Part shown: positions 45,192 to 55,559 of the stretch, one piece after another
Numbering within the stretch: position 1 is the stretch's first letter
How the letters are laid out: the number at the start of each line of letters is the position of its first letter
Assembly: GCA_021234155.1 (NCBI GenBank)
Contig: JAJEKV010000004.1
Span: forward strand, 10,106,109 to 10,170,108
Origin: Isoetes taiwanensis
Lineage: Eukaryota > Streptophyta > Lycopodiopsida > Isoetales > Isoetaceae
Direction: 5' to 3'
DNA length: 64,000 nt
The notes under the pieces: generated by a model
What the model was told of the DNA's origin: nothing
What the model saw: only the letters and a program-made list of their open reading frames with translations
Databases searched by the model: none
Made by a program: the position numbers and the translations under genes

Positions 45192-48100
45192 TCCTAGGAT
45201 GGGTCCTATGATAGACATATATCGGCCGATAGAAGAGGAACAAACTCAAAAAACTACTCAGCATGGAGACTGAAAAGAAGGGAAGCTAAAGAGAGAGATA
45301 GTATAAAGAAAGGGAGAAATGAGTCTACAAGGGTCACTGGAAAAGAATGCATAGATAAGGCTGAAGGGATAGCGGAACAAAATAGATCTAAAAATGGCAA
45401 CAACAAAGGTACAAGAACGGACAGAACATCGAAAGAGCCGATGGGAGGAATGACGGGTGAAGAAGAACACATAGAAAGGAAGAATATAATACCAGAGAAA
45501 AGGAACAGGTAAGTGGGAGCCGAATCGAATAGTGGCATGGGGGACTAAAAAAAAAAAAGTGTAGCAAAAAAGTAAAAAGGTTGGAATAAAAGAGAGCGGA
45601 AAAGAAAAAGTGGAGAAGGTAGAAGGGGACAAAACTCAGCAGGAAAAGCGAACGGAGAAAGGAAGGATAGAAACATGAACCAATAAGGAACTAAAAGAGC
45701 GAAAAGAAGTCAACAAAATTGCCAAACAGAGAGTGAAAAAATGAGCTAGAGACCAGAAAAACATGACTAACATGGCACCAAACGGGACGGACCAATAGGT
45801 GAAAAATTAATAGTATCCAAAACTACATATATAGGGAGCAAAAGCACAAAGGCAAGATTATCGAAGCCAAAAAGGGGTGCCCAAAAGGGCGAATGCGACT
45901 GCAAATAGAATGACTAAAGCGAAAGATAAAGAACTAGGAACAACATGACAAGCAACCGGATAGGTGACGCTATAAATGAATGGCTCAATGAGGATAAAGG
46001 ATGCCCTAATATGTGTCTTCAACTAGAAAATAAAGTTAAAGGTCCACAACGTGCAAACAACACCCAGAGCATCTCCAATGCCAAGAAGATAGATAAATTA
46101 AACTATGACGAGTAGAGACAACTCAAAAATTTGGAAAGAACAATGGTGGAGAAGAACTATGTAACAAAAGCTTTACAACGAGAAGGAAAGCACCAACGGA
46201 AAACTAGCAAAGATGCAACATGCAAGATGATTCTTTATCTACACTAATATCTTATGAACCAAGGGATCAGATGCACTAAAATAGATGAACCCATGCGAAT
46301 GCATAAAAATTGACGTAGAGCAAAAAGAAGCCAAGTAAAGACACCGCGTTGACTAGGCCAGCAAAAAACGCATCACCATAATGCCGTCACAAGCAATCAC
46401 CAAAGAAAAATCGTGATAGAAGAACTATAAACTGCCCTTAAGAGCTACCATGAAAGAAGGACGACATGAGTAATGCAAGCCAAGAAAGGGGGACAATTGA
46501 AAATAAAAATAAGAAATGAGCCTACAAGTGTCAATGGAATAAAATGAAACATGATGCACAGATGAGGCTCATAGAGCAAGCACAATGGATCTAAAAACGG
46601 AGATAACAAAGGGTGAAAGCCAAGAACATAGAAACAATCAAAGGGAGCAAAGAGTACCCTCGTGACAAATGTAACAGACCTAGAAACAAATAAATCTCTC
46701 GACAAAAATGGAATAAACGAAAATAAAGGCATAAAGTACTTGAAAATAGATATAATAGAAACGATGAGCAAATGAGGTTAAACAAATTGAGATAATGAAG
46801 CAATGGCGAGTGGATGGAGCATATCGCAAAAACAAGTTCATAGGAATACAACATAACTAGAATAATGATATCAAGCAGGAGACTGGAGCAACCCAGAGCA
46901 AAAAGACAATCATGATAAATAGATTAAGCTACAGGGACCAATAATGAGCAAATGGCACAAAGGGGGTAACATCTATTTGATGCAAAAGTCAAACTGAAGG
47001 AAAGGACTAGATGATACTGGAGCCAACACATACAAAGGGCAAAGGAACTTATGAAAATCATGGAGTCATTACACAAGGGAGCAAAATGGAACACACTAGT
47101 GGTTGTTAATATAGCAATGTAGGTAAATTGGTCATCTGATAAACCACGTTATATCAGATATATCAATATAGCTCAGATAAGAACGATTAGTTCAAGATGA
47201 TAAAGATGCATAAAGTGAACCATGGAAAAAGGTAATAAAAGATGGAAAGTGGAACGATAAACAAACAAATCCGTGAATGTGACAACAAAAAATGACAACA
47301 CTGCTGCACAACTCTGACAGAATTAATACACTAAAAAATACTACATCAGCAAAGGATACGATGAGACCAAAATAAGATAAAGGGACCGGGGAAGAAAATG
47401 AAGCGAGACGACGAGAGTAAACATAACCCAACAAACTTTGAAGAACCAAACACACATATGGGATAAAGAACAAGAGAAAAAAGGGGTCATGAAGAATGCT
47501 AGATAAAAAGGAACAAAGCATAGCAGTTGAAAACCTCAGGATAACAAACTAAAGCAAAACAAGTGATGCTAAAAATAAATAAAATGGGAGGAGATGAGGA
47601 GCAAAAATAACCACGAGAGCAACATAAATAAATCGAATGGTGCGAATATGAAACTAAAGAAAAGACGGAGAAAATGAGAGCAAATGGCCCAATAGAACAA
47701 ACGTGGACAAACATAACGAAAGCGACTGATGAAATATAAGAAATGATATCAGTCGCAATAATCATAACAATAGAACGAGAGACTAACATTGTAGCAGCAA
47801 AGGGAGCATGAACGCTAGAGCGCAAAAAATACAAAGCAATGCAAAATAAGTAAATAGAATAGTGGTATAAAAGGGGAGCAAAGTAACAAATTCAAAAACA
47901 AATAAAACAAATAGAACAAAGCAAAAGAACATGAATAAACATGACCAAGTCTTGTGAATGATGTATCCAACCATACCTATAGCGGATGAAAGTAGTCTAG
48001 GAAGGACCCAAGTATGTGTACCAAACCAAAAATGCAATGTTGAAGAATGACCACAACTTGCAAGTGCCCTGAACGACTCCAATGCAATAACTAGAATAGA

Positions 48101-50111
48101 CCTCATAAATCCTACTATAATGAACCTCCAAGAGAATCAAGAAGTAAAATCATAATATGGGAGGTATAATCAACCTTCAAAGAAACCAACAAATAAAACC
48201 ATAAATACTGTTATAATCAACCTCTAAATAAACAAGAGATGAAATCATGATAATATAGCCTATACCCACCAAAGAAATCCATAAATAAAACCATAAGAAG
48301 GGGCACAATTACGAGAGATGCCAACCAACCATATCGAAGACACAAGCACATATCCAACATGTTGAATACAAGCCAAATGCCCATATATCTCATAAACATG
48401 CCTCAAACGTAAAAACCTACCAACGCCCAAATGCCTGCAACCAACATGAAGTAATAAACCCATACTAAAAGTGAAAAGAACATAAACCGTGTCAACCCAT
48501 AGAGGACATATCCTAACAAGGTAGACATAAATTAGTAACAATTGACTAATTGTGAACTGAAACGACGAGGTGATGGACTAGAGAAACTGCATTACAAACA
48601 GTCAGACTAAAACTTCTCAAACTACACATGACGGTAAAGCTATCTAGGAGGTGATGCTTAGACCGACAATCATTAATAGTCTACAAATAACATTGAATCA
48701 CTAAGCCATGACAAAAAAATACCCAAGGAAATAGCCCCATGCAAAGAAAAACCATGAATTAATATCAATGGCTATGGCGAGCAAAACATCACCAACTGAG
48801 ATACTAAGAGCATCGAACCGCCGAAGAAGATATGTGCAACAACGTGGGTAAGCTGCAAACATGCCATAAAGAGGTCGTAGACCCTTAACGTTATAGTAGC
48901 TAAGGATTACGACGATCTTCAAAACCACCAAACGCAAGTGAGAACAAACCGCATATAAGAGAAAAGAATCTCATATATTATCCAAAAGTGGAAGAAAGCT
49001 AAGGGTCAATAATTACAAAGGAAAATACGCAAAAACATTTGGTGGCAATTTTGAGAGGGGCAACTTGCTCATGAAAAAAGGTCCAAGTATCTATGCACCA
49101 TGTCAACTTAAGAATAAAAGAGATCCACATACCTAGCATAATAAGAATCTTGACCATTGCTGATCCATGTTGTCACCAAGTCGTACAAGGAAAATCCATC
49201 TCTTGATGATCCAAGTGGTCACGAAGTCACAATAGGGTCGATATTGACCCAAACCCGCTATGAGAGATCGATTAACAGAAAAAGTACCAAAGTAAACTAT
49301 TAACATAAGGAGTTCAAGAAGTATTAAAAATGAGAAGATACAAATGCCAAAATTATCCATCGACAAGTTAAAAACCAATGGAATCTAGGTCCGCCTAATG
49401 AAGGCAAGGAAAATTATATAACCCAAACATCTCACAAAGATGGAACAAGTGGCACGACAATGCAAACACATATAATGCCAACTATCAAACTTCAATTGCG
49501 TTGTGAGGGGATGAAATGGCACTAACAAAACCTAAAAGTGCACAACATGTAAATACCTGCAATGACAACGACCACTGTAAAAGACCCATGAAAACCTAGT
49601 CTAAAGCCAACATGATTTAAAGGGGAGAGAGTAACAGAAGCAACAGAGGCAGTTCAATACGATATTATAAGGTGTCCATGTAAGGGAGAGAATCACAAGC
49701 AAACAAGGCATTCCAAGCACTAACAAGTGCGCTTGAAAAAAGTCACATCCTGGAACAAAATGATACAACCTCCAAGGCCCATGACAAACCCATTTTATAT
49801 AGACCAAAACAAACATGCATGCAGTGGTCGTTAAGAAGGAGAGAAAACAATGCCTCCCAAGCAAGTCAAAGTTTCATCATATACTAGAACAAGCATGTCG
49901 GCAAGGGTCATAACGGAGGGAATGTGATCAAAAAACGCAAATCTAAAGCATAAAAAAGAAACAATAGGCCTATTACATCGACCAAGGGCAACATAGATAA
50001 AGAAGGAGAATAAAATAAGTAAAGGTAGAAATGAAGAATAAAACAAGTAAAGGCAACTAGAGAAAACATGGATCTAATAAAAGAATAAAACAAGTAAAAC
50101 TAGACAAATAA

Positions 50112-50180
50112 CACGAAAGGGGATCGAACCTGAAACCATATCTCACAAACTCTGTATCTCCACCAACACGCCAATAAAAC
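50112..50180 (-). repeat. tRNA-like sequence inside element B
   Basis: The minus strand reads TGTTGGTGGAGATACAGAG and, about 25 bases later, CAGGTTCGATCCCC. This fits A and B boxes of a pol III promoter. It is probably a SINE head carried inside the Helentron-like element. Confidence 0.4.
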
Positions 50181-51145
50181 TGACATTGAAAAAACTAAAA
50201 CAGTTAATATATAACAAAAAATCATAACAGAGTAAAACCAATTGTTCTTCTAGAAACTGCATCATCCTGTGGCGGCGCCGAACAGATCGAAGCATCGTGT
50301 AGCCTCTATGACGCCGAATCTTGCAATCCTGCTTCATCCCTAAACATAATCGCCAGGCTAACCTTTAACAGATTGAACGCAAACTTTGGGAGAGGTAACG
50401 CGAGGGCAGCGAGCGGTTTGCCATGGATCCAACACCGATTTGAGCATATCAGATTCAATACCGGTTTGGTGCAATAGAATGAATGGGGTTTTGTGCAATG
50501 ACCCGGATCGTCTTGTAATCCGCACCGATGGCAAAAAGCTACGGTGAAGGATAAGTGATCTTGGATATGGCTAATCGTGAGCTTAAGGGGCCACCGACAG
50601 AGCAAAAATCTGAAATAGAAATCAGACACACGCAGAAACTGCCACAGACAAAACTGATCAACATGAAAAAACAGAAAGATAAGAGCGGTGGAGCACCTAC
50701 CAAATTTTTAATGGAAGTTATTCTACCTATCCTGCCAAGCTCTGACGAAAATCAGCCTATCAAAGTAGACTAACCTGTTCATCCAAGCTATGAAGAAAAG
50801 GACGGCCAAAGCAAATCTTAAAAAAGGGGATGAAGAACAAAAAACCTCCGGTGTATGGCAGGTCCACAGCTCCATCGGATAAGTCCCTATCCATCTCGCC
50901 AAATGGCTCTATAAACATCCTGGCGCCATCCTTTAGTCTGCATCAAAGGTATGAACATGCAAAAAGAAAAAGGAACCCAATGTTACTCCCCGCAAAAATG
51001 AAAGAAGCGCCCTCATGATCCCGCAAATGTAATCCGGAGGCCAACCCCTTCACGGAAAAGGGGAGAAATTCTTTACAAATGGAAGAGAAAAGGGGGATAG
51101 ATAGAAGCCCTATCCTCACAGGCTAGAAGAAAACAAAATAGAGAA

Positions 51146-51215
51146 TCGTAGGAGAGTAGGAAGCTGATAGGATAGTAGGAAGCTGATAGGATAGTAGGAA
51201 GCTGATAGGATAGAG
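51146..51215 (+). repeat. 18-bp minisatellite near the 3' end of element B
   Basis: Four units of GGAAGCTGATAGGATAGT. Element A has one unit at the same place. Variable short repeats before the terminal hairpin are common in non-autonomous rolling-circle elements. Confidence 0.8.
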
Positions 51216-51316
51216 AAGAAGGAGAACTAGCTCAAGAGAACGCCGATGATAGAATAATGAAGAGAGGCTGAATAAATAGGAGGAGTAACAAAGGGACGTC
51301 CCCATCCAAGGAATGT

Positions 51317-51344
51317 CGGTTCTATTGCTGTCGCAATAGAACCG
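51317..51344 (+). repeat. Terminal hairpin of element B
   Basis: CGGTTCTATTGC, loop TGTC, GCAATAGAACCG: a perfect 12-bp stem, six bases before the element end at 51350. The equivalent hairpin of element A is at 45158-45185 with one mismatch. It is presumed to be the replication terminator of the element. Confidence 0.85.
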
Positions 51345-51350
51345 TGGCAT

Positions 51351-52330
51351 TATGTGTGGTCGGATGGTTGTGCATCTCAATTCAAATCTGCACGGGCATG
51401 GTATGGAATCTGTAGATACCATGTTGAAAATAAAATTCGAGTGATATGGAATTTCTTTGGATCTGGCCATGGGAAAGGCACACATGATGGCGAAATTTGG
51501 TATAGCAAAGTTGTGGCTTGAGAGCGAGCAGAGAAAACAAAATGGCATGCCGGTGACAAAGGTCTGAAACTTGGCTTTGTGCGGTTTTAAGGGCCAAGGA
51601 ATCGGATTGTGAAAGGGTGTTTTGGGAGGTTGGAAAACAGATGTGAACAGCGACAAGCATTCAATTGCAAGACTTTACGGTACTCGGCAGGATACATTAC
51701 GCGGTCAACTATAAACCAAGAGATCCAACAAAGTTGCTATGCAGACCACTCTCGGTGCTTTTGTGATGCTTGCATGAACTTCAATTGGTTGAATTGTGAG
51801 AACATTAAACATTGTGGAGAATGGTCTCTAAAAGTTTGGAGCCCACGGATCATATTGCCTCTCGTGTTGAAGCTGAAAATGATGTGGATGTTTTGTATCT
51901 GAGAAGGGGCGAAAGGTTGGTTTAGATGACACTTGTAGTCAAGTTTCGGATGTATTTGTGTCTTTTGCAACCTACCGGCACAATGTGGAAGGTGTTTCAT
52001 ACTATGTTCTCATGTGCACCGGGGAAAAGCATGCATTGGAAGAAGATTCAATTGATGACTATGGAAATGAATACTCTGGCGGCACTAGTGTCATTGAAGG
52101 ACAATATTATGAACTAATCCCGTCCGCCACAATAAGTATAAACCGCTTCCTACTAAGAATGTTTTGGTACCGGGAATCTGTGATTGGGGTTTGAATCCCA
52201 TTCAAGAAAGTAAAACACAAATTTGAAGGGGGCAAGCACAAACATTTCACTTGCCGGATGAAGTCCATGAGACATTGTTATCACAACTTCCAAAGAATTG
52301 TAGATGACATGGACTAAGTCGATCTGTAGT
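51351..52330 (+). pseudogene. Transposase-like gene, 3' part
   Basis: It reads YVWSDGCASQFKSARAWYGI and then VIWNFFGSGHGKGTHDGEIW. This is the most conserved block of this transposase type (SDGxxxQFK followed by FFxxxHGKGxxDG), presumably with catalytic acidic residues. Joined to 44107 it is in frame (GHINLH then YVWSDG). A stop occurs near 51520. Further pieces follow in other frames: YADHSRCFCDACMNFNWLNC at about 51735 and a C-terminal VEGVSYYVLMCTGEKHALEE at about 51980. The gene converges on the minus-strand cargo genes. Confidence 0.65.
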
Positions 52331-52389
52331 ACTTTCAGGAAATATTGTAATACTTTGTTCATATAAAAGATAAGAACTCAAGAACTGGA

Positions 52390-52470
52390 CTACTTGAAGT
52401 GCATTATGTACATCAATGTACATAAGATGTACAACATGTACATCTTATGTACATCTGTTGTACATTCGTA
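52390..52470. repeat. TGTACA motif cluster between converging genes
   Basis: Five GTACAT/ATGTAC motifs in about 70 bases ('gtacatcttatgtacatctg'), the same motif as in the left intron and near 56.2-56.6 kb. Confidence 0.65.
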
Positions 52471-53226
52471 AATATTATAAAAATTTCTCAAGTGTAAGTT
52501 GATTAGAATTGAACACAAGAAAGTTGAATTGCATAAACATTAAAAATAGTTTCGATCATGGCAAAGATAAGAAATGGACAGGTTTTCATGTACAAATGGT
52601 TGATATATTTATATTGTGGACATAAATACAACACACCGAAAATGAGCATGGCTCATAATTCATGACCAAGCTTCAAAATGAGGGAGGGGTAGGAGCCTGA
52701 TATCTTATGACTATTGCATCATGTCTTCCAGCCCACCGAGAGAGGTCAAGAGATATCCTCTAAAGCAGTAGTCCATGCGGTTTCTATAGCACGTGCCACT
52801 GGCAAACCTTTCCATCCTACATGGCCTGCATCTTCCAGGACACGTGCCTTCCCCCAAGGGTTGTGCAACAAGTGATTTGCTGCCAATATACATTTCATGG
52901 TTGCTCGTTCCTCATAATTTTCAATTTGCTCAACCTTTTCCCAAAATTGAGAACAAAAAGATAGAGGCTTATAATCGGGTCCCCAACCCTATGTACTTGC
53001 AAGCTTGTGTTGGTTTGTATTACCTCTGGGTGCAGCAGAACTCTATCTCTTAGTTTCTTAATAGTCTTTTGTGTTTCAGTCCATTCATCTACAAAGCAAA
53101 TGAAGATCACTTAATTATGTATACACACTCATAATTGTACCAATAAGAAAGACAGTAAAAACAGAGTACTCAAGTGCAATGAACAAAAACTTTGATACAT
53201 ATATTCATAACATTTGAATTTGTACA

Positions 53227-54040
53227 TCAGTCAAAGTCTGTACCAACAATGGGCCAGTCGAGAGGCCAATAACATGATGGCAGTTTCTCCATTCCTTGCT
53301 CCGTATATTGACTAAATTTAGGCAGCAGAGCACCCAAGTTGCTGCCATAGTTTGCCAGCAAAATCTGTTCCACCTGCTCTGATATGCTATCTGCCGCATT
53401 AGTCATTGGATGCTCTTTCACATAAACTATACCATCTTCGGCCATTTTGAATCCATTAAGCCATGGAATGAGCTCCATGACAAGCAATCTGTCACCAGCT
53501 AATATCGGTGTCCAAGAGAAAGGACATATGTAGCTTCCTACAGGATTCAAAGTGGATTTGTATCTTTCGTCGTCGATCAGAACTGTATGTCCATAGTACT
53601 CTGGGTACTCTTTCCATACCACAGCTAATGGTTTCACAAACAACCCCTTTTGAGGTTCAGTAGGGTGTCTGTGGTGGCGAGTCAACCTTGCCCTCGGGCT
53701 GTAAACAAACTTCAGCTTTATGGAAAAAGCATCACAAATATGTTCCACAATTGGGTGAAGATTTTTAGAAGTGAGTGAAGACCAGATGGCAACATCAAAC
53801 CCTTCTCTTACAAATGCTAACAGTGATGCTAACCCCCGGCCCGCAAAAAAAAAACCTTGTTTTCCTATATTAAATTGAAGCTCATCTTTACGGATACATT
53901 TGGTATCTTGAGTTAATATTTTCATTCTTGTGCACACTCTTGCCCAACACGTAATTTAAGTCAAAGATAATGAGCTTTCTCCCCGAATTAGATGATTCAC
54001 ACGCAAAAGAAAACACTTGAGATTCACAATTTATAATTAC
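53227..54040 (-). pseudogene. NIF/FCP1-like (SCP-type) HAD phosphatase domain, transposon cargo
   Basis: Reading on the - strand, about 53930-54030 gives KLIIFDLNYVLGKS, the first HAD motif, in a form (DLNxVL) used by many plant NIF-domain proteins. After one frame change near 53935, ORF 53937-53227 continues with FDVAIWSSLTSKNLHPIVEH (second motif, Ser/Thr), KPLAVVWKEYPEYYGHTVLI and then DDERYKSTLNP (third motif, DDxxxK), ending VYVKEHPMTNAADSISEQVE. Order and spacing match the family, whose members dephosphorylate Ser/Thr sites on RNA polymerase II CTD or other nuclear proteins. The frame change near a T-run suggests decay or a sequence error. It lies inside the TIR transposon, opposite in strand to the transposase. 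Confidence 0.75.
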
Positions 54041-54329
54041 ATTTAGGATCACACAATTGAGAAAACACATTGATAATTACACGATTGTTATTTGCACGGT
54101 GTAAAGTGAGACAAATAAATTAATTTTTTCATTACTTATTGAGTCAACAAAGAAGCTCCTGACATGGCTCATACAAAAGCTGTAATTTACAAACAAGTCA
54201 AAGGGACTATCTACCACGGGTGTAGGAACAACCGCTTGTATATTCATCTCGCCTTCTACAATTAATGCCTCCATTAGATGATCCCTCCGTGACTTGGCAT
54301 AGGCATGGGTCATCCGCATGGTGCACAAG

Positions 54330-55460
54330 TATTAGAGGACTATACCAACAAATAACTAATAGGAAAATGACATGTTCTACTTACAAAAATGGAGCTTGGC
54401 CGTGCATCAACCACGGCATCTATGAATTTGTGCATGTAAGCCACAATGTACATGCAAGGGTTGCCGGTACTAGTTTCGGCATTTTAGGACGAGAACACGG
54501 GGAGCATCAAAGTTCTTCCTACCATGGCTTAAGCTGTTGGATCCGAAAGCATCATGTTATTGATCACAAGCTTATGAAACCCGCAAAATTGCAATGTGAG
54601 AATAAATCAAGCATAAGAAATTGCAATATGAGAATAATCAAATCGTAAAAAACAAAAGCGAAACTCATACTTACTACGGACCACTTTAGCATCGGGTACA
54701 TAGCCTTTGACGGAGAGAGGATGCGTATACTTGGGCTAGCTATAGATGGAAAAGTGCTTTTCTTTGGACCCAAGCACAAGCACCGCCAATGCCACATTTG
54801 GGCCTTGCGTAATTGGAACAAATATGTATTGGCATCTTGCAATCAAAATGCCATCCAGCCCTTCCTTTATGTTAGTGTTTTGTGCATCCGCCCCCTCCCC
54901 TGGGTTCTTGAGGGAATTCACAAAATTCGGAAGGTGTCCGGTCAAACCATAAAAACTTGTGTTTCCAATCGGATGGAAGACCGCTACAAAGGTACCCGCA
55001 CACAAATCCGAATATATATTAATACATAAGATGAGTGACTTAGGGAATGAAATAACATAAATATGTTGAAATGCTAGCCTACCTCCCATAGACATCTACC
55101 ATCTTAGAGGTCAAGTCCGACTTCACTGAGAACTTCGTCAACATCACTTTGAAAGATAGAGGGTGCGGGCTTAGGAGGGCGGGTCCCTATAAGGAGTGAA
55201 TGGAACCAACCTTTTTCGGATTCGGTTCACTAAACTGTACAAGGAAACAACAAAGATTAGCAAAAGAATATATCTATTGTAATCAATTGTATATTACTCA
55301 CCTTGTAAATTCATCACACGCCCGGCATCTTCTCGTGGATCTTTGCACCTTATTTGTTATCACATCAATATTTGCCTCAGTAGCTCCTCTTCCTCTTCCA
55401 GTTCGACTCGGAAGGATCGGGGATCAGCTTCCTTCACGACTGTGATCGTGTCCTATGTAC
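54330..55460 (-). pseudogene. Unassigned exon-like pieces of the transposon cargo
   Basis: Several minus-strand stretches have protein-like texture and plausible splice sites. About 54780-54850 reads ARCQYIFVPITQGPNVALAV and then LGSKEKHFSIYS, which weakly resembles the core of Ulp1/C48 proteases but lacks the expected catalytic His-Trp pair. About 54400-54460 reads CMYIVAYMHKFIDAVVDARP. About 55320-55390 reads TEANIDVITNKVQRSTRRCR. No domain is certain, and stops separate the pieces. Confidence 0.35.
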
Positions 55461-55559
55461 AAAAAAAAATGTGGTTAATTATCATAAATCTGAGATGTTT
55501 AACAAAATTAGTTCATCTTGGACATACCTCTTTCTTGATTTTCGGAGGACATTTTTTGT

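Larger units (their letters stand above)
45192..51350 (+). mobile_element. Helentron-like non-autonomous element B (6,159 bp)
   Basis: Its first 39 bases are identical to those of element A, and its last ~155 bases match element A's 3' end almost exactly. It has the same asymmetric inverted repeat (51301-51312) and a perfect 12-bp hairpin (51317-51328 with 51333-51344, 4-base loop), ending six bases from the terminus. The interior from 45.2 to 50.1 kb is strongly purine-biased on the + strand. This opens long, pyrimidine-derived frames rich in Phe, Ser and Leu on the - strand that are not genes. No RepHel protein is encoded, so it would be mobilised in trans. The right end joins transposase sequence at 51351. 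Confidence 0.75.

Noticed and set aside
45254-47834. Long overlapping open frames on the minus strand, hydrophobic and Phe/Ser-rich
   Set aside because: They come from the purine-biased + strand, overlap in several frames, have no domain and lie in a non-coding Helentron-like element.
44108-51350. Reading the 155-bp repeated ends as LTRs of a retrotransposon
   Set aside because: The shared ends lack TG...CA limits, PBS and PPT, there is no target duplication, and a shared 39-base 5' start plus 3' hairpins fit a rolling-circle element better.
44108-51350. Canonical Helitron (TC start, CTRR end, A|T target)
   Set aside because: The element does begin with TC, but the 3' end is not CTRR and the target is T|T; the Helentron type fits better.
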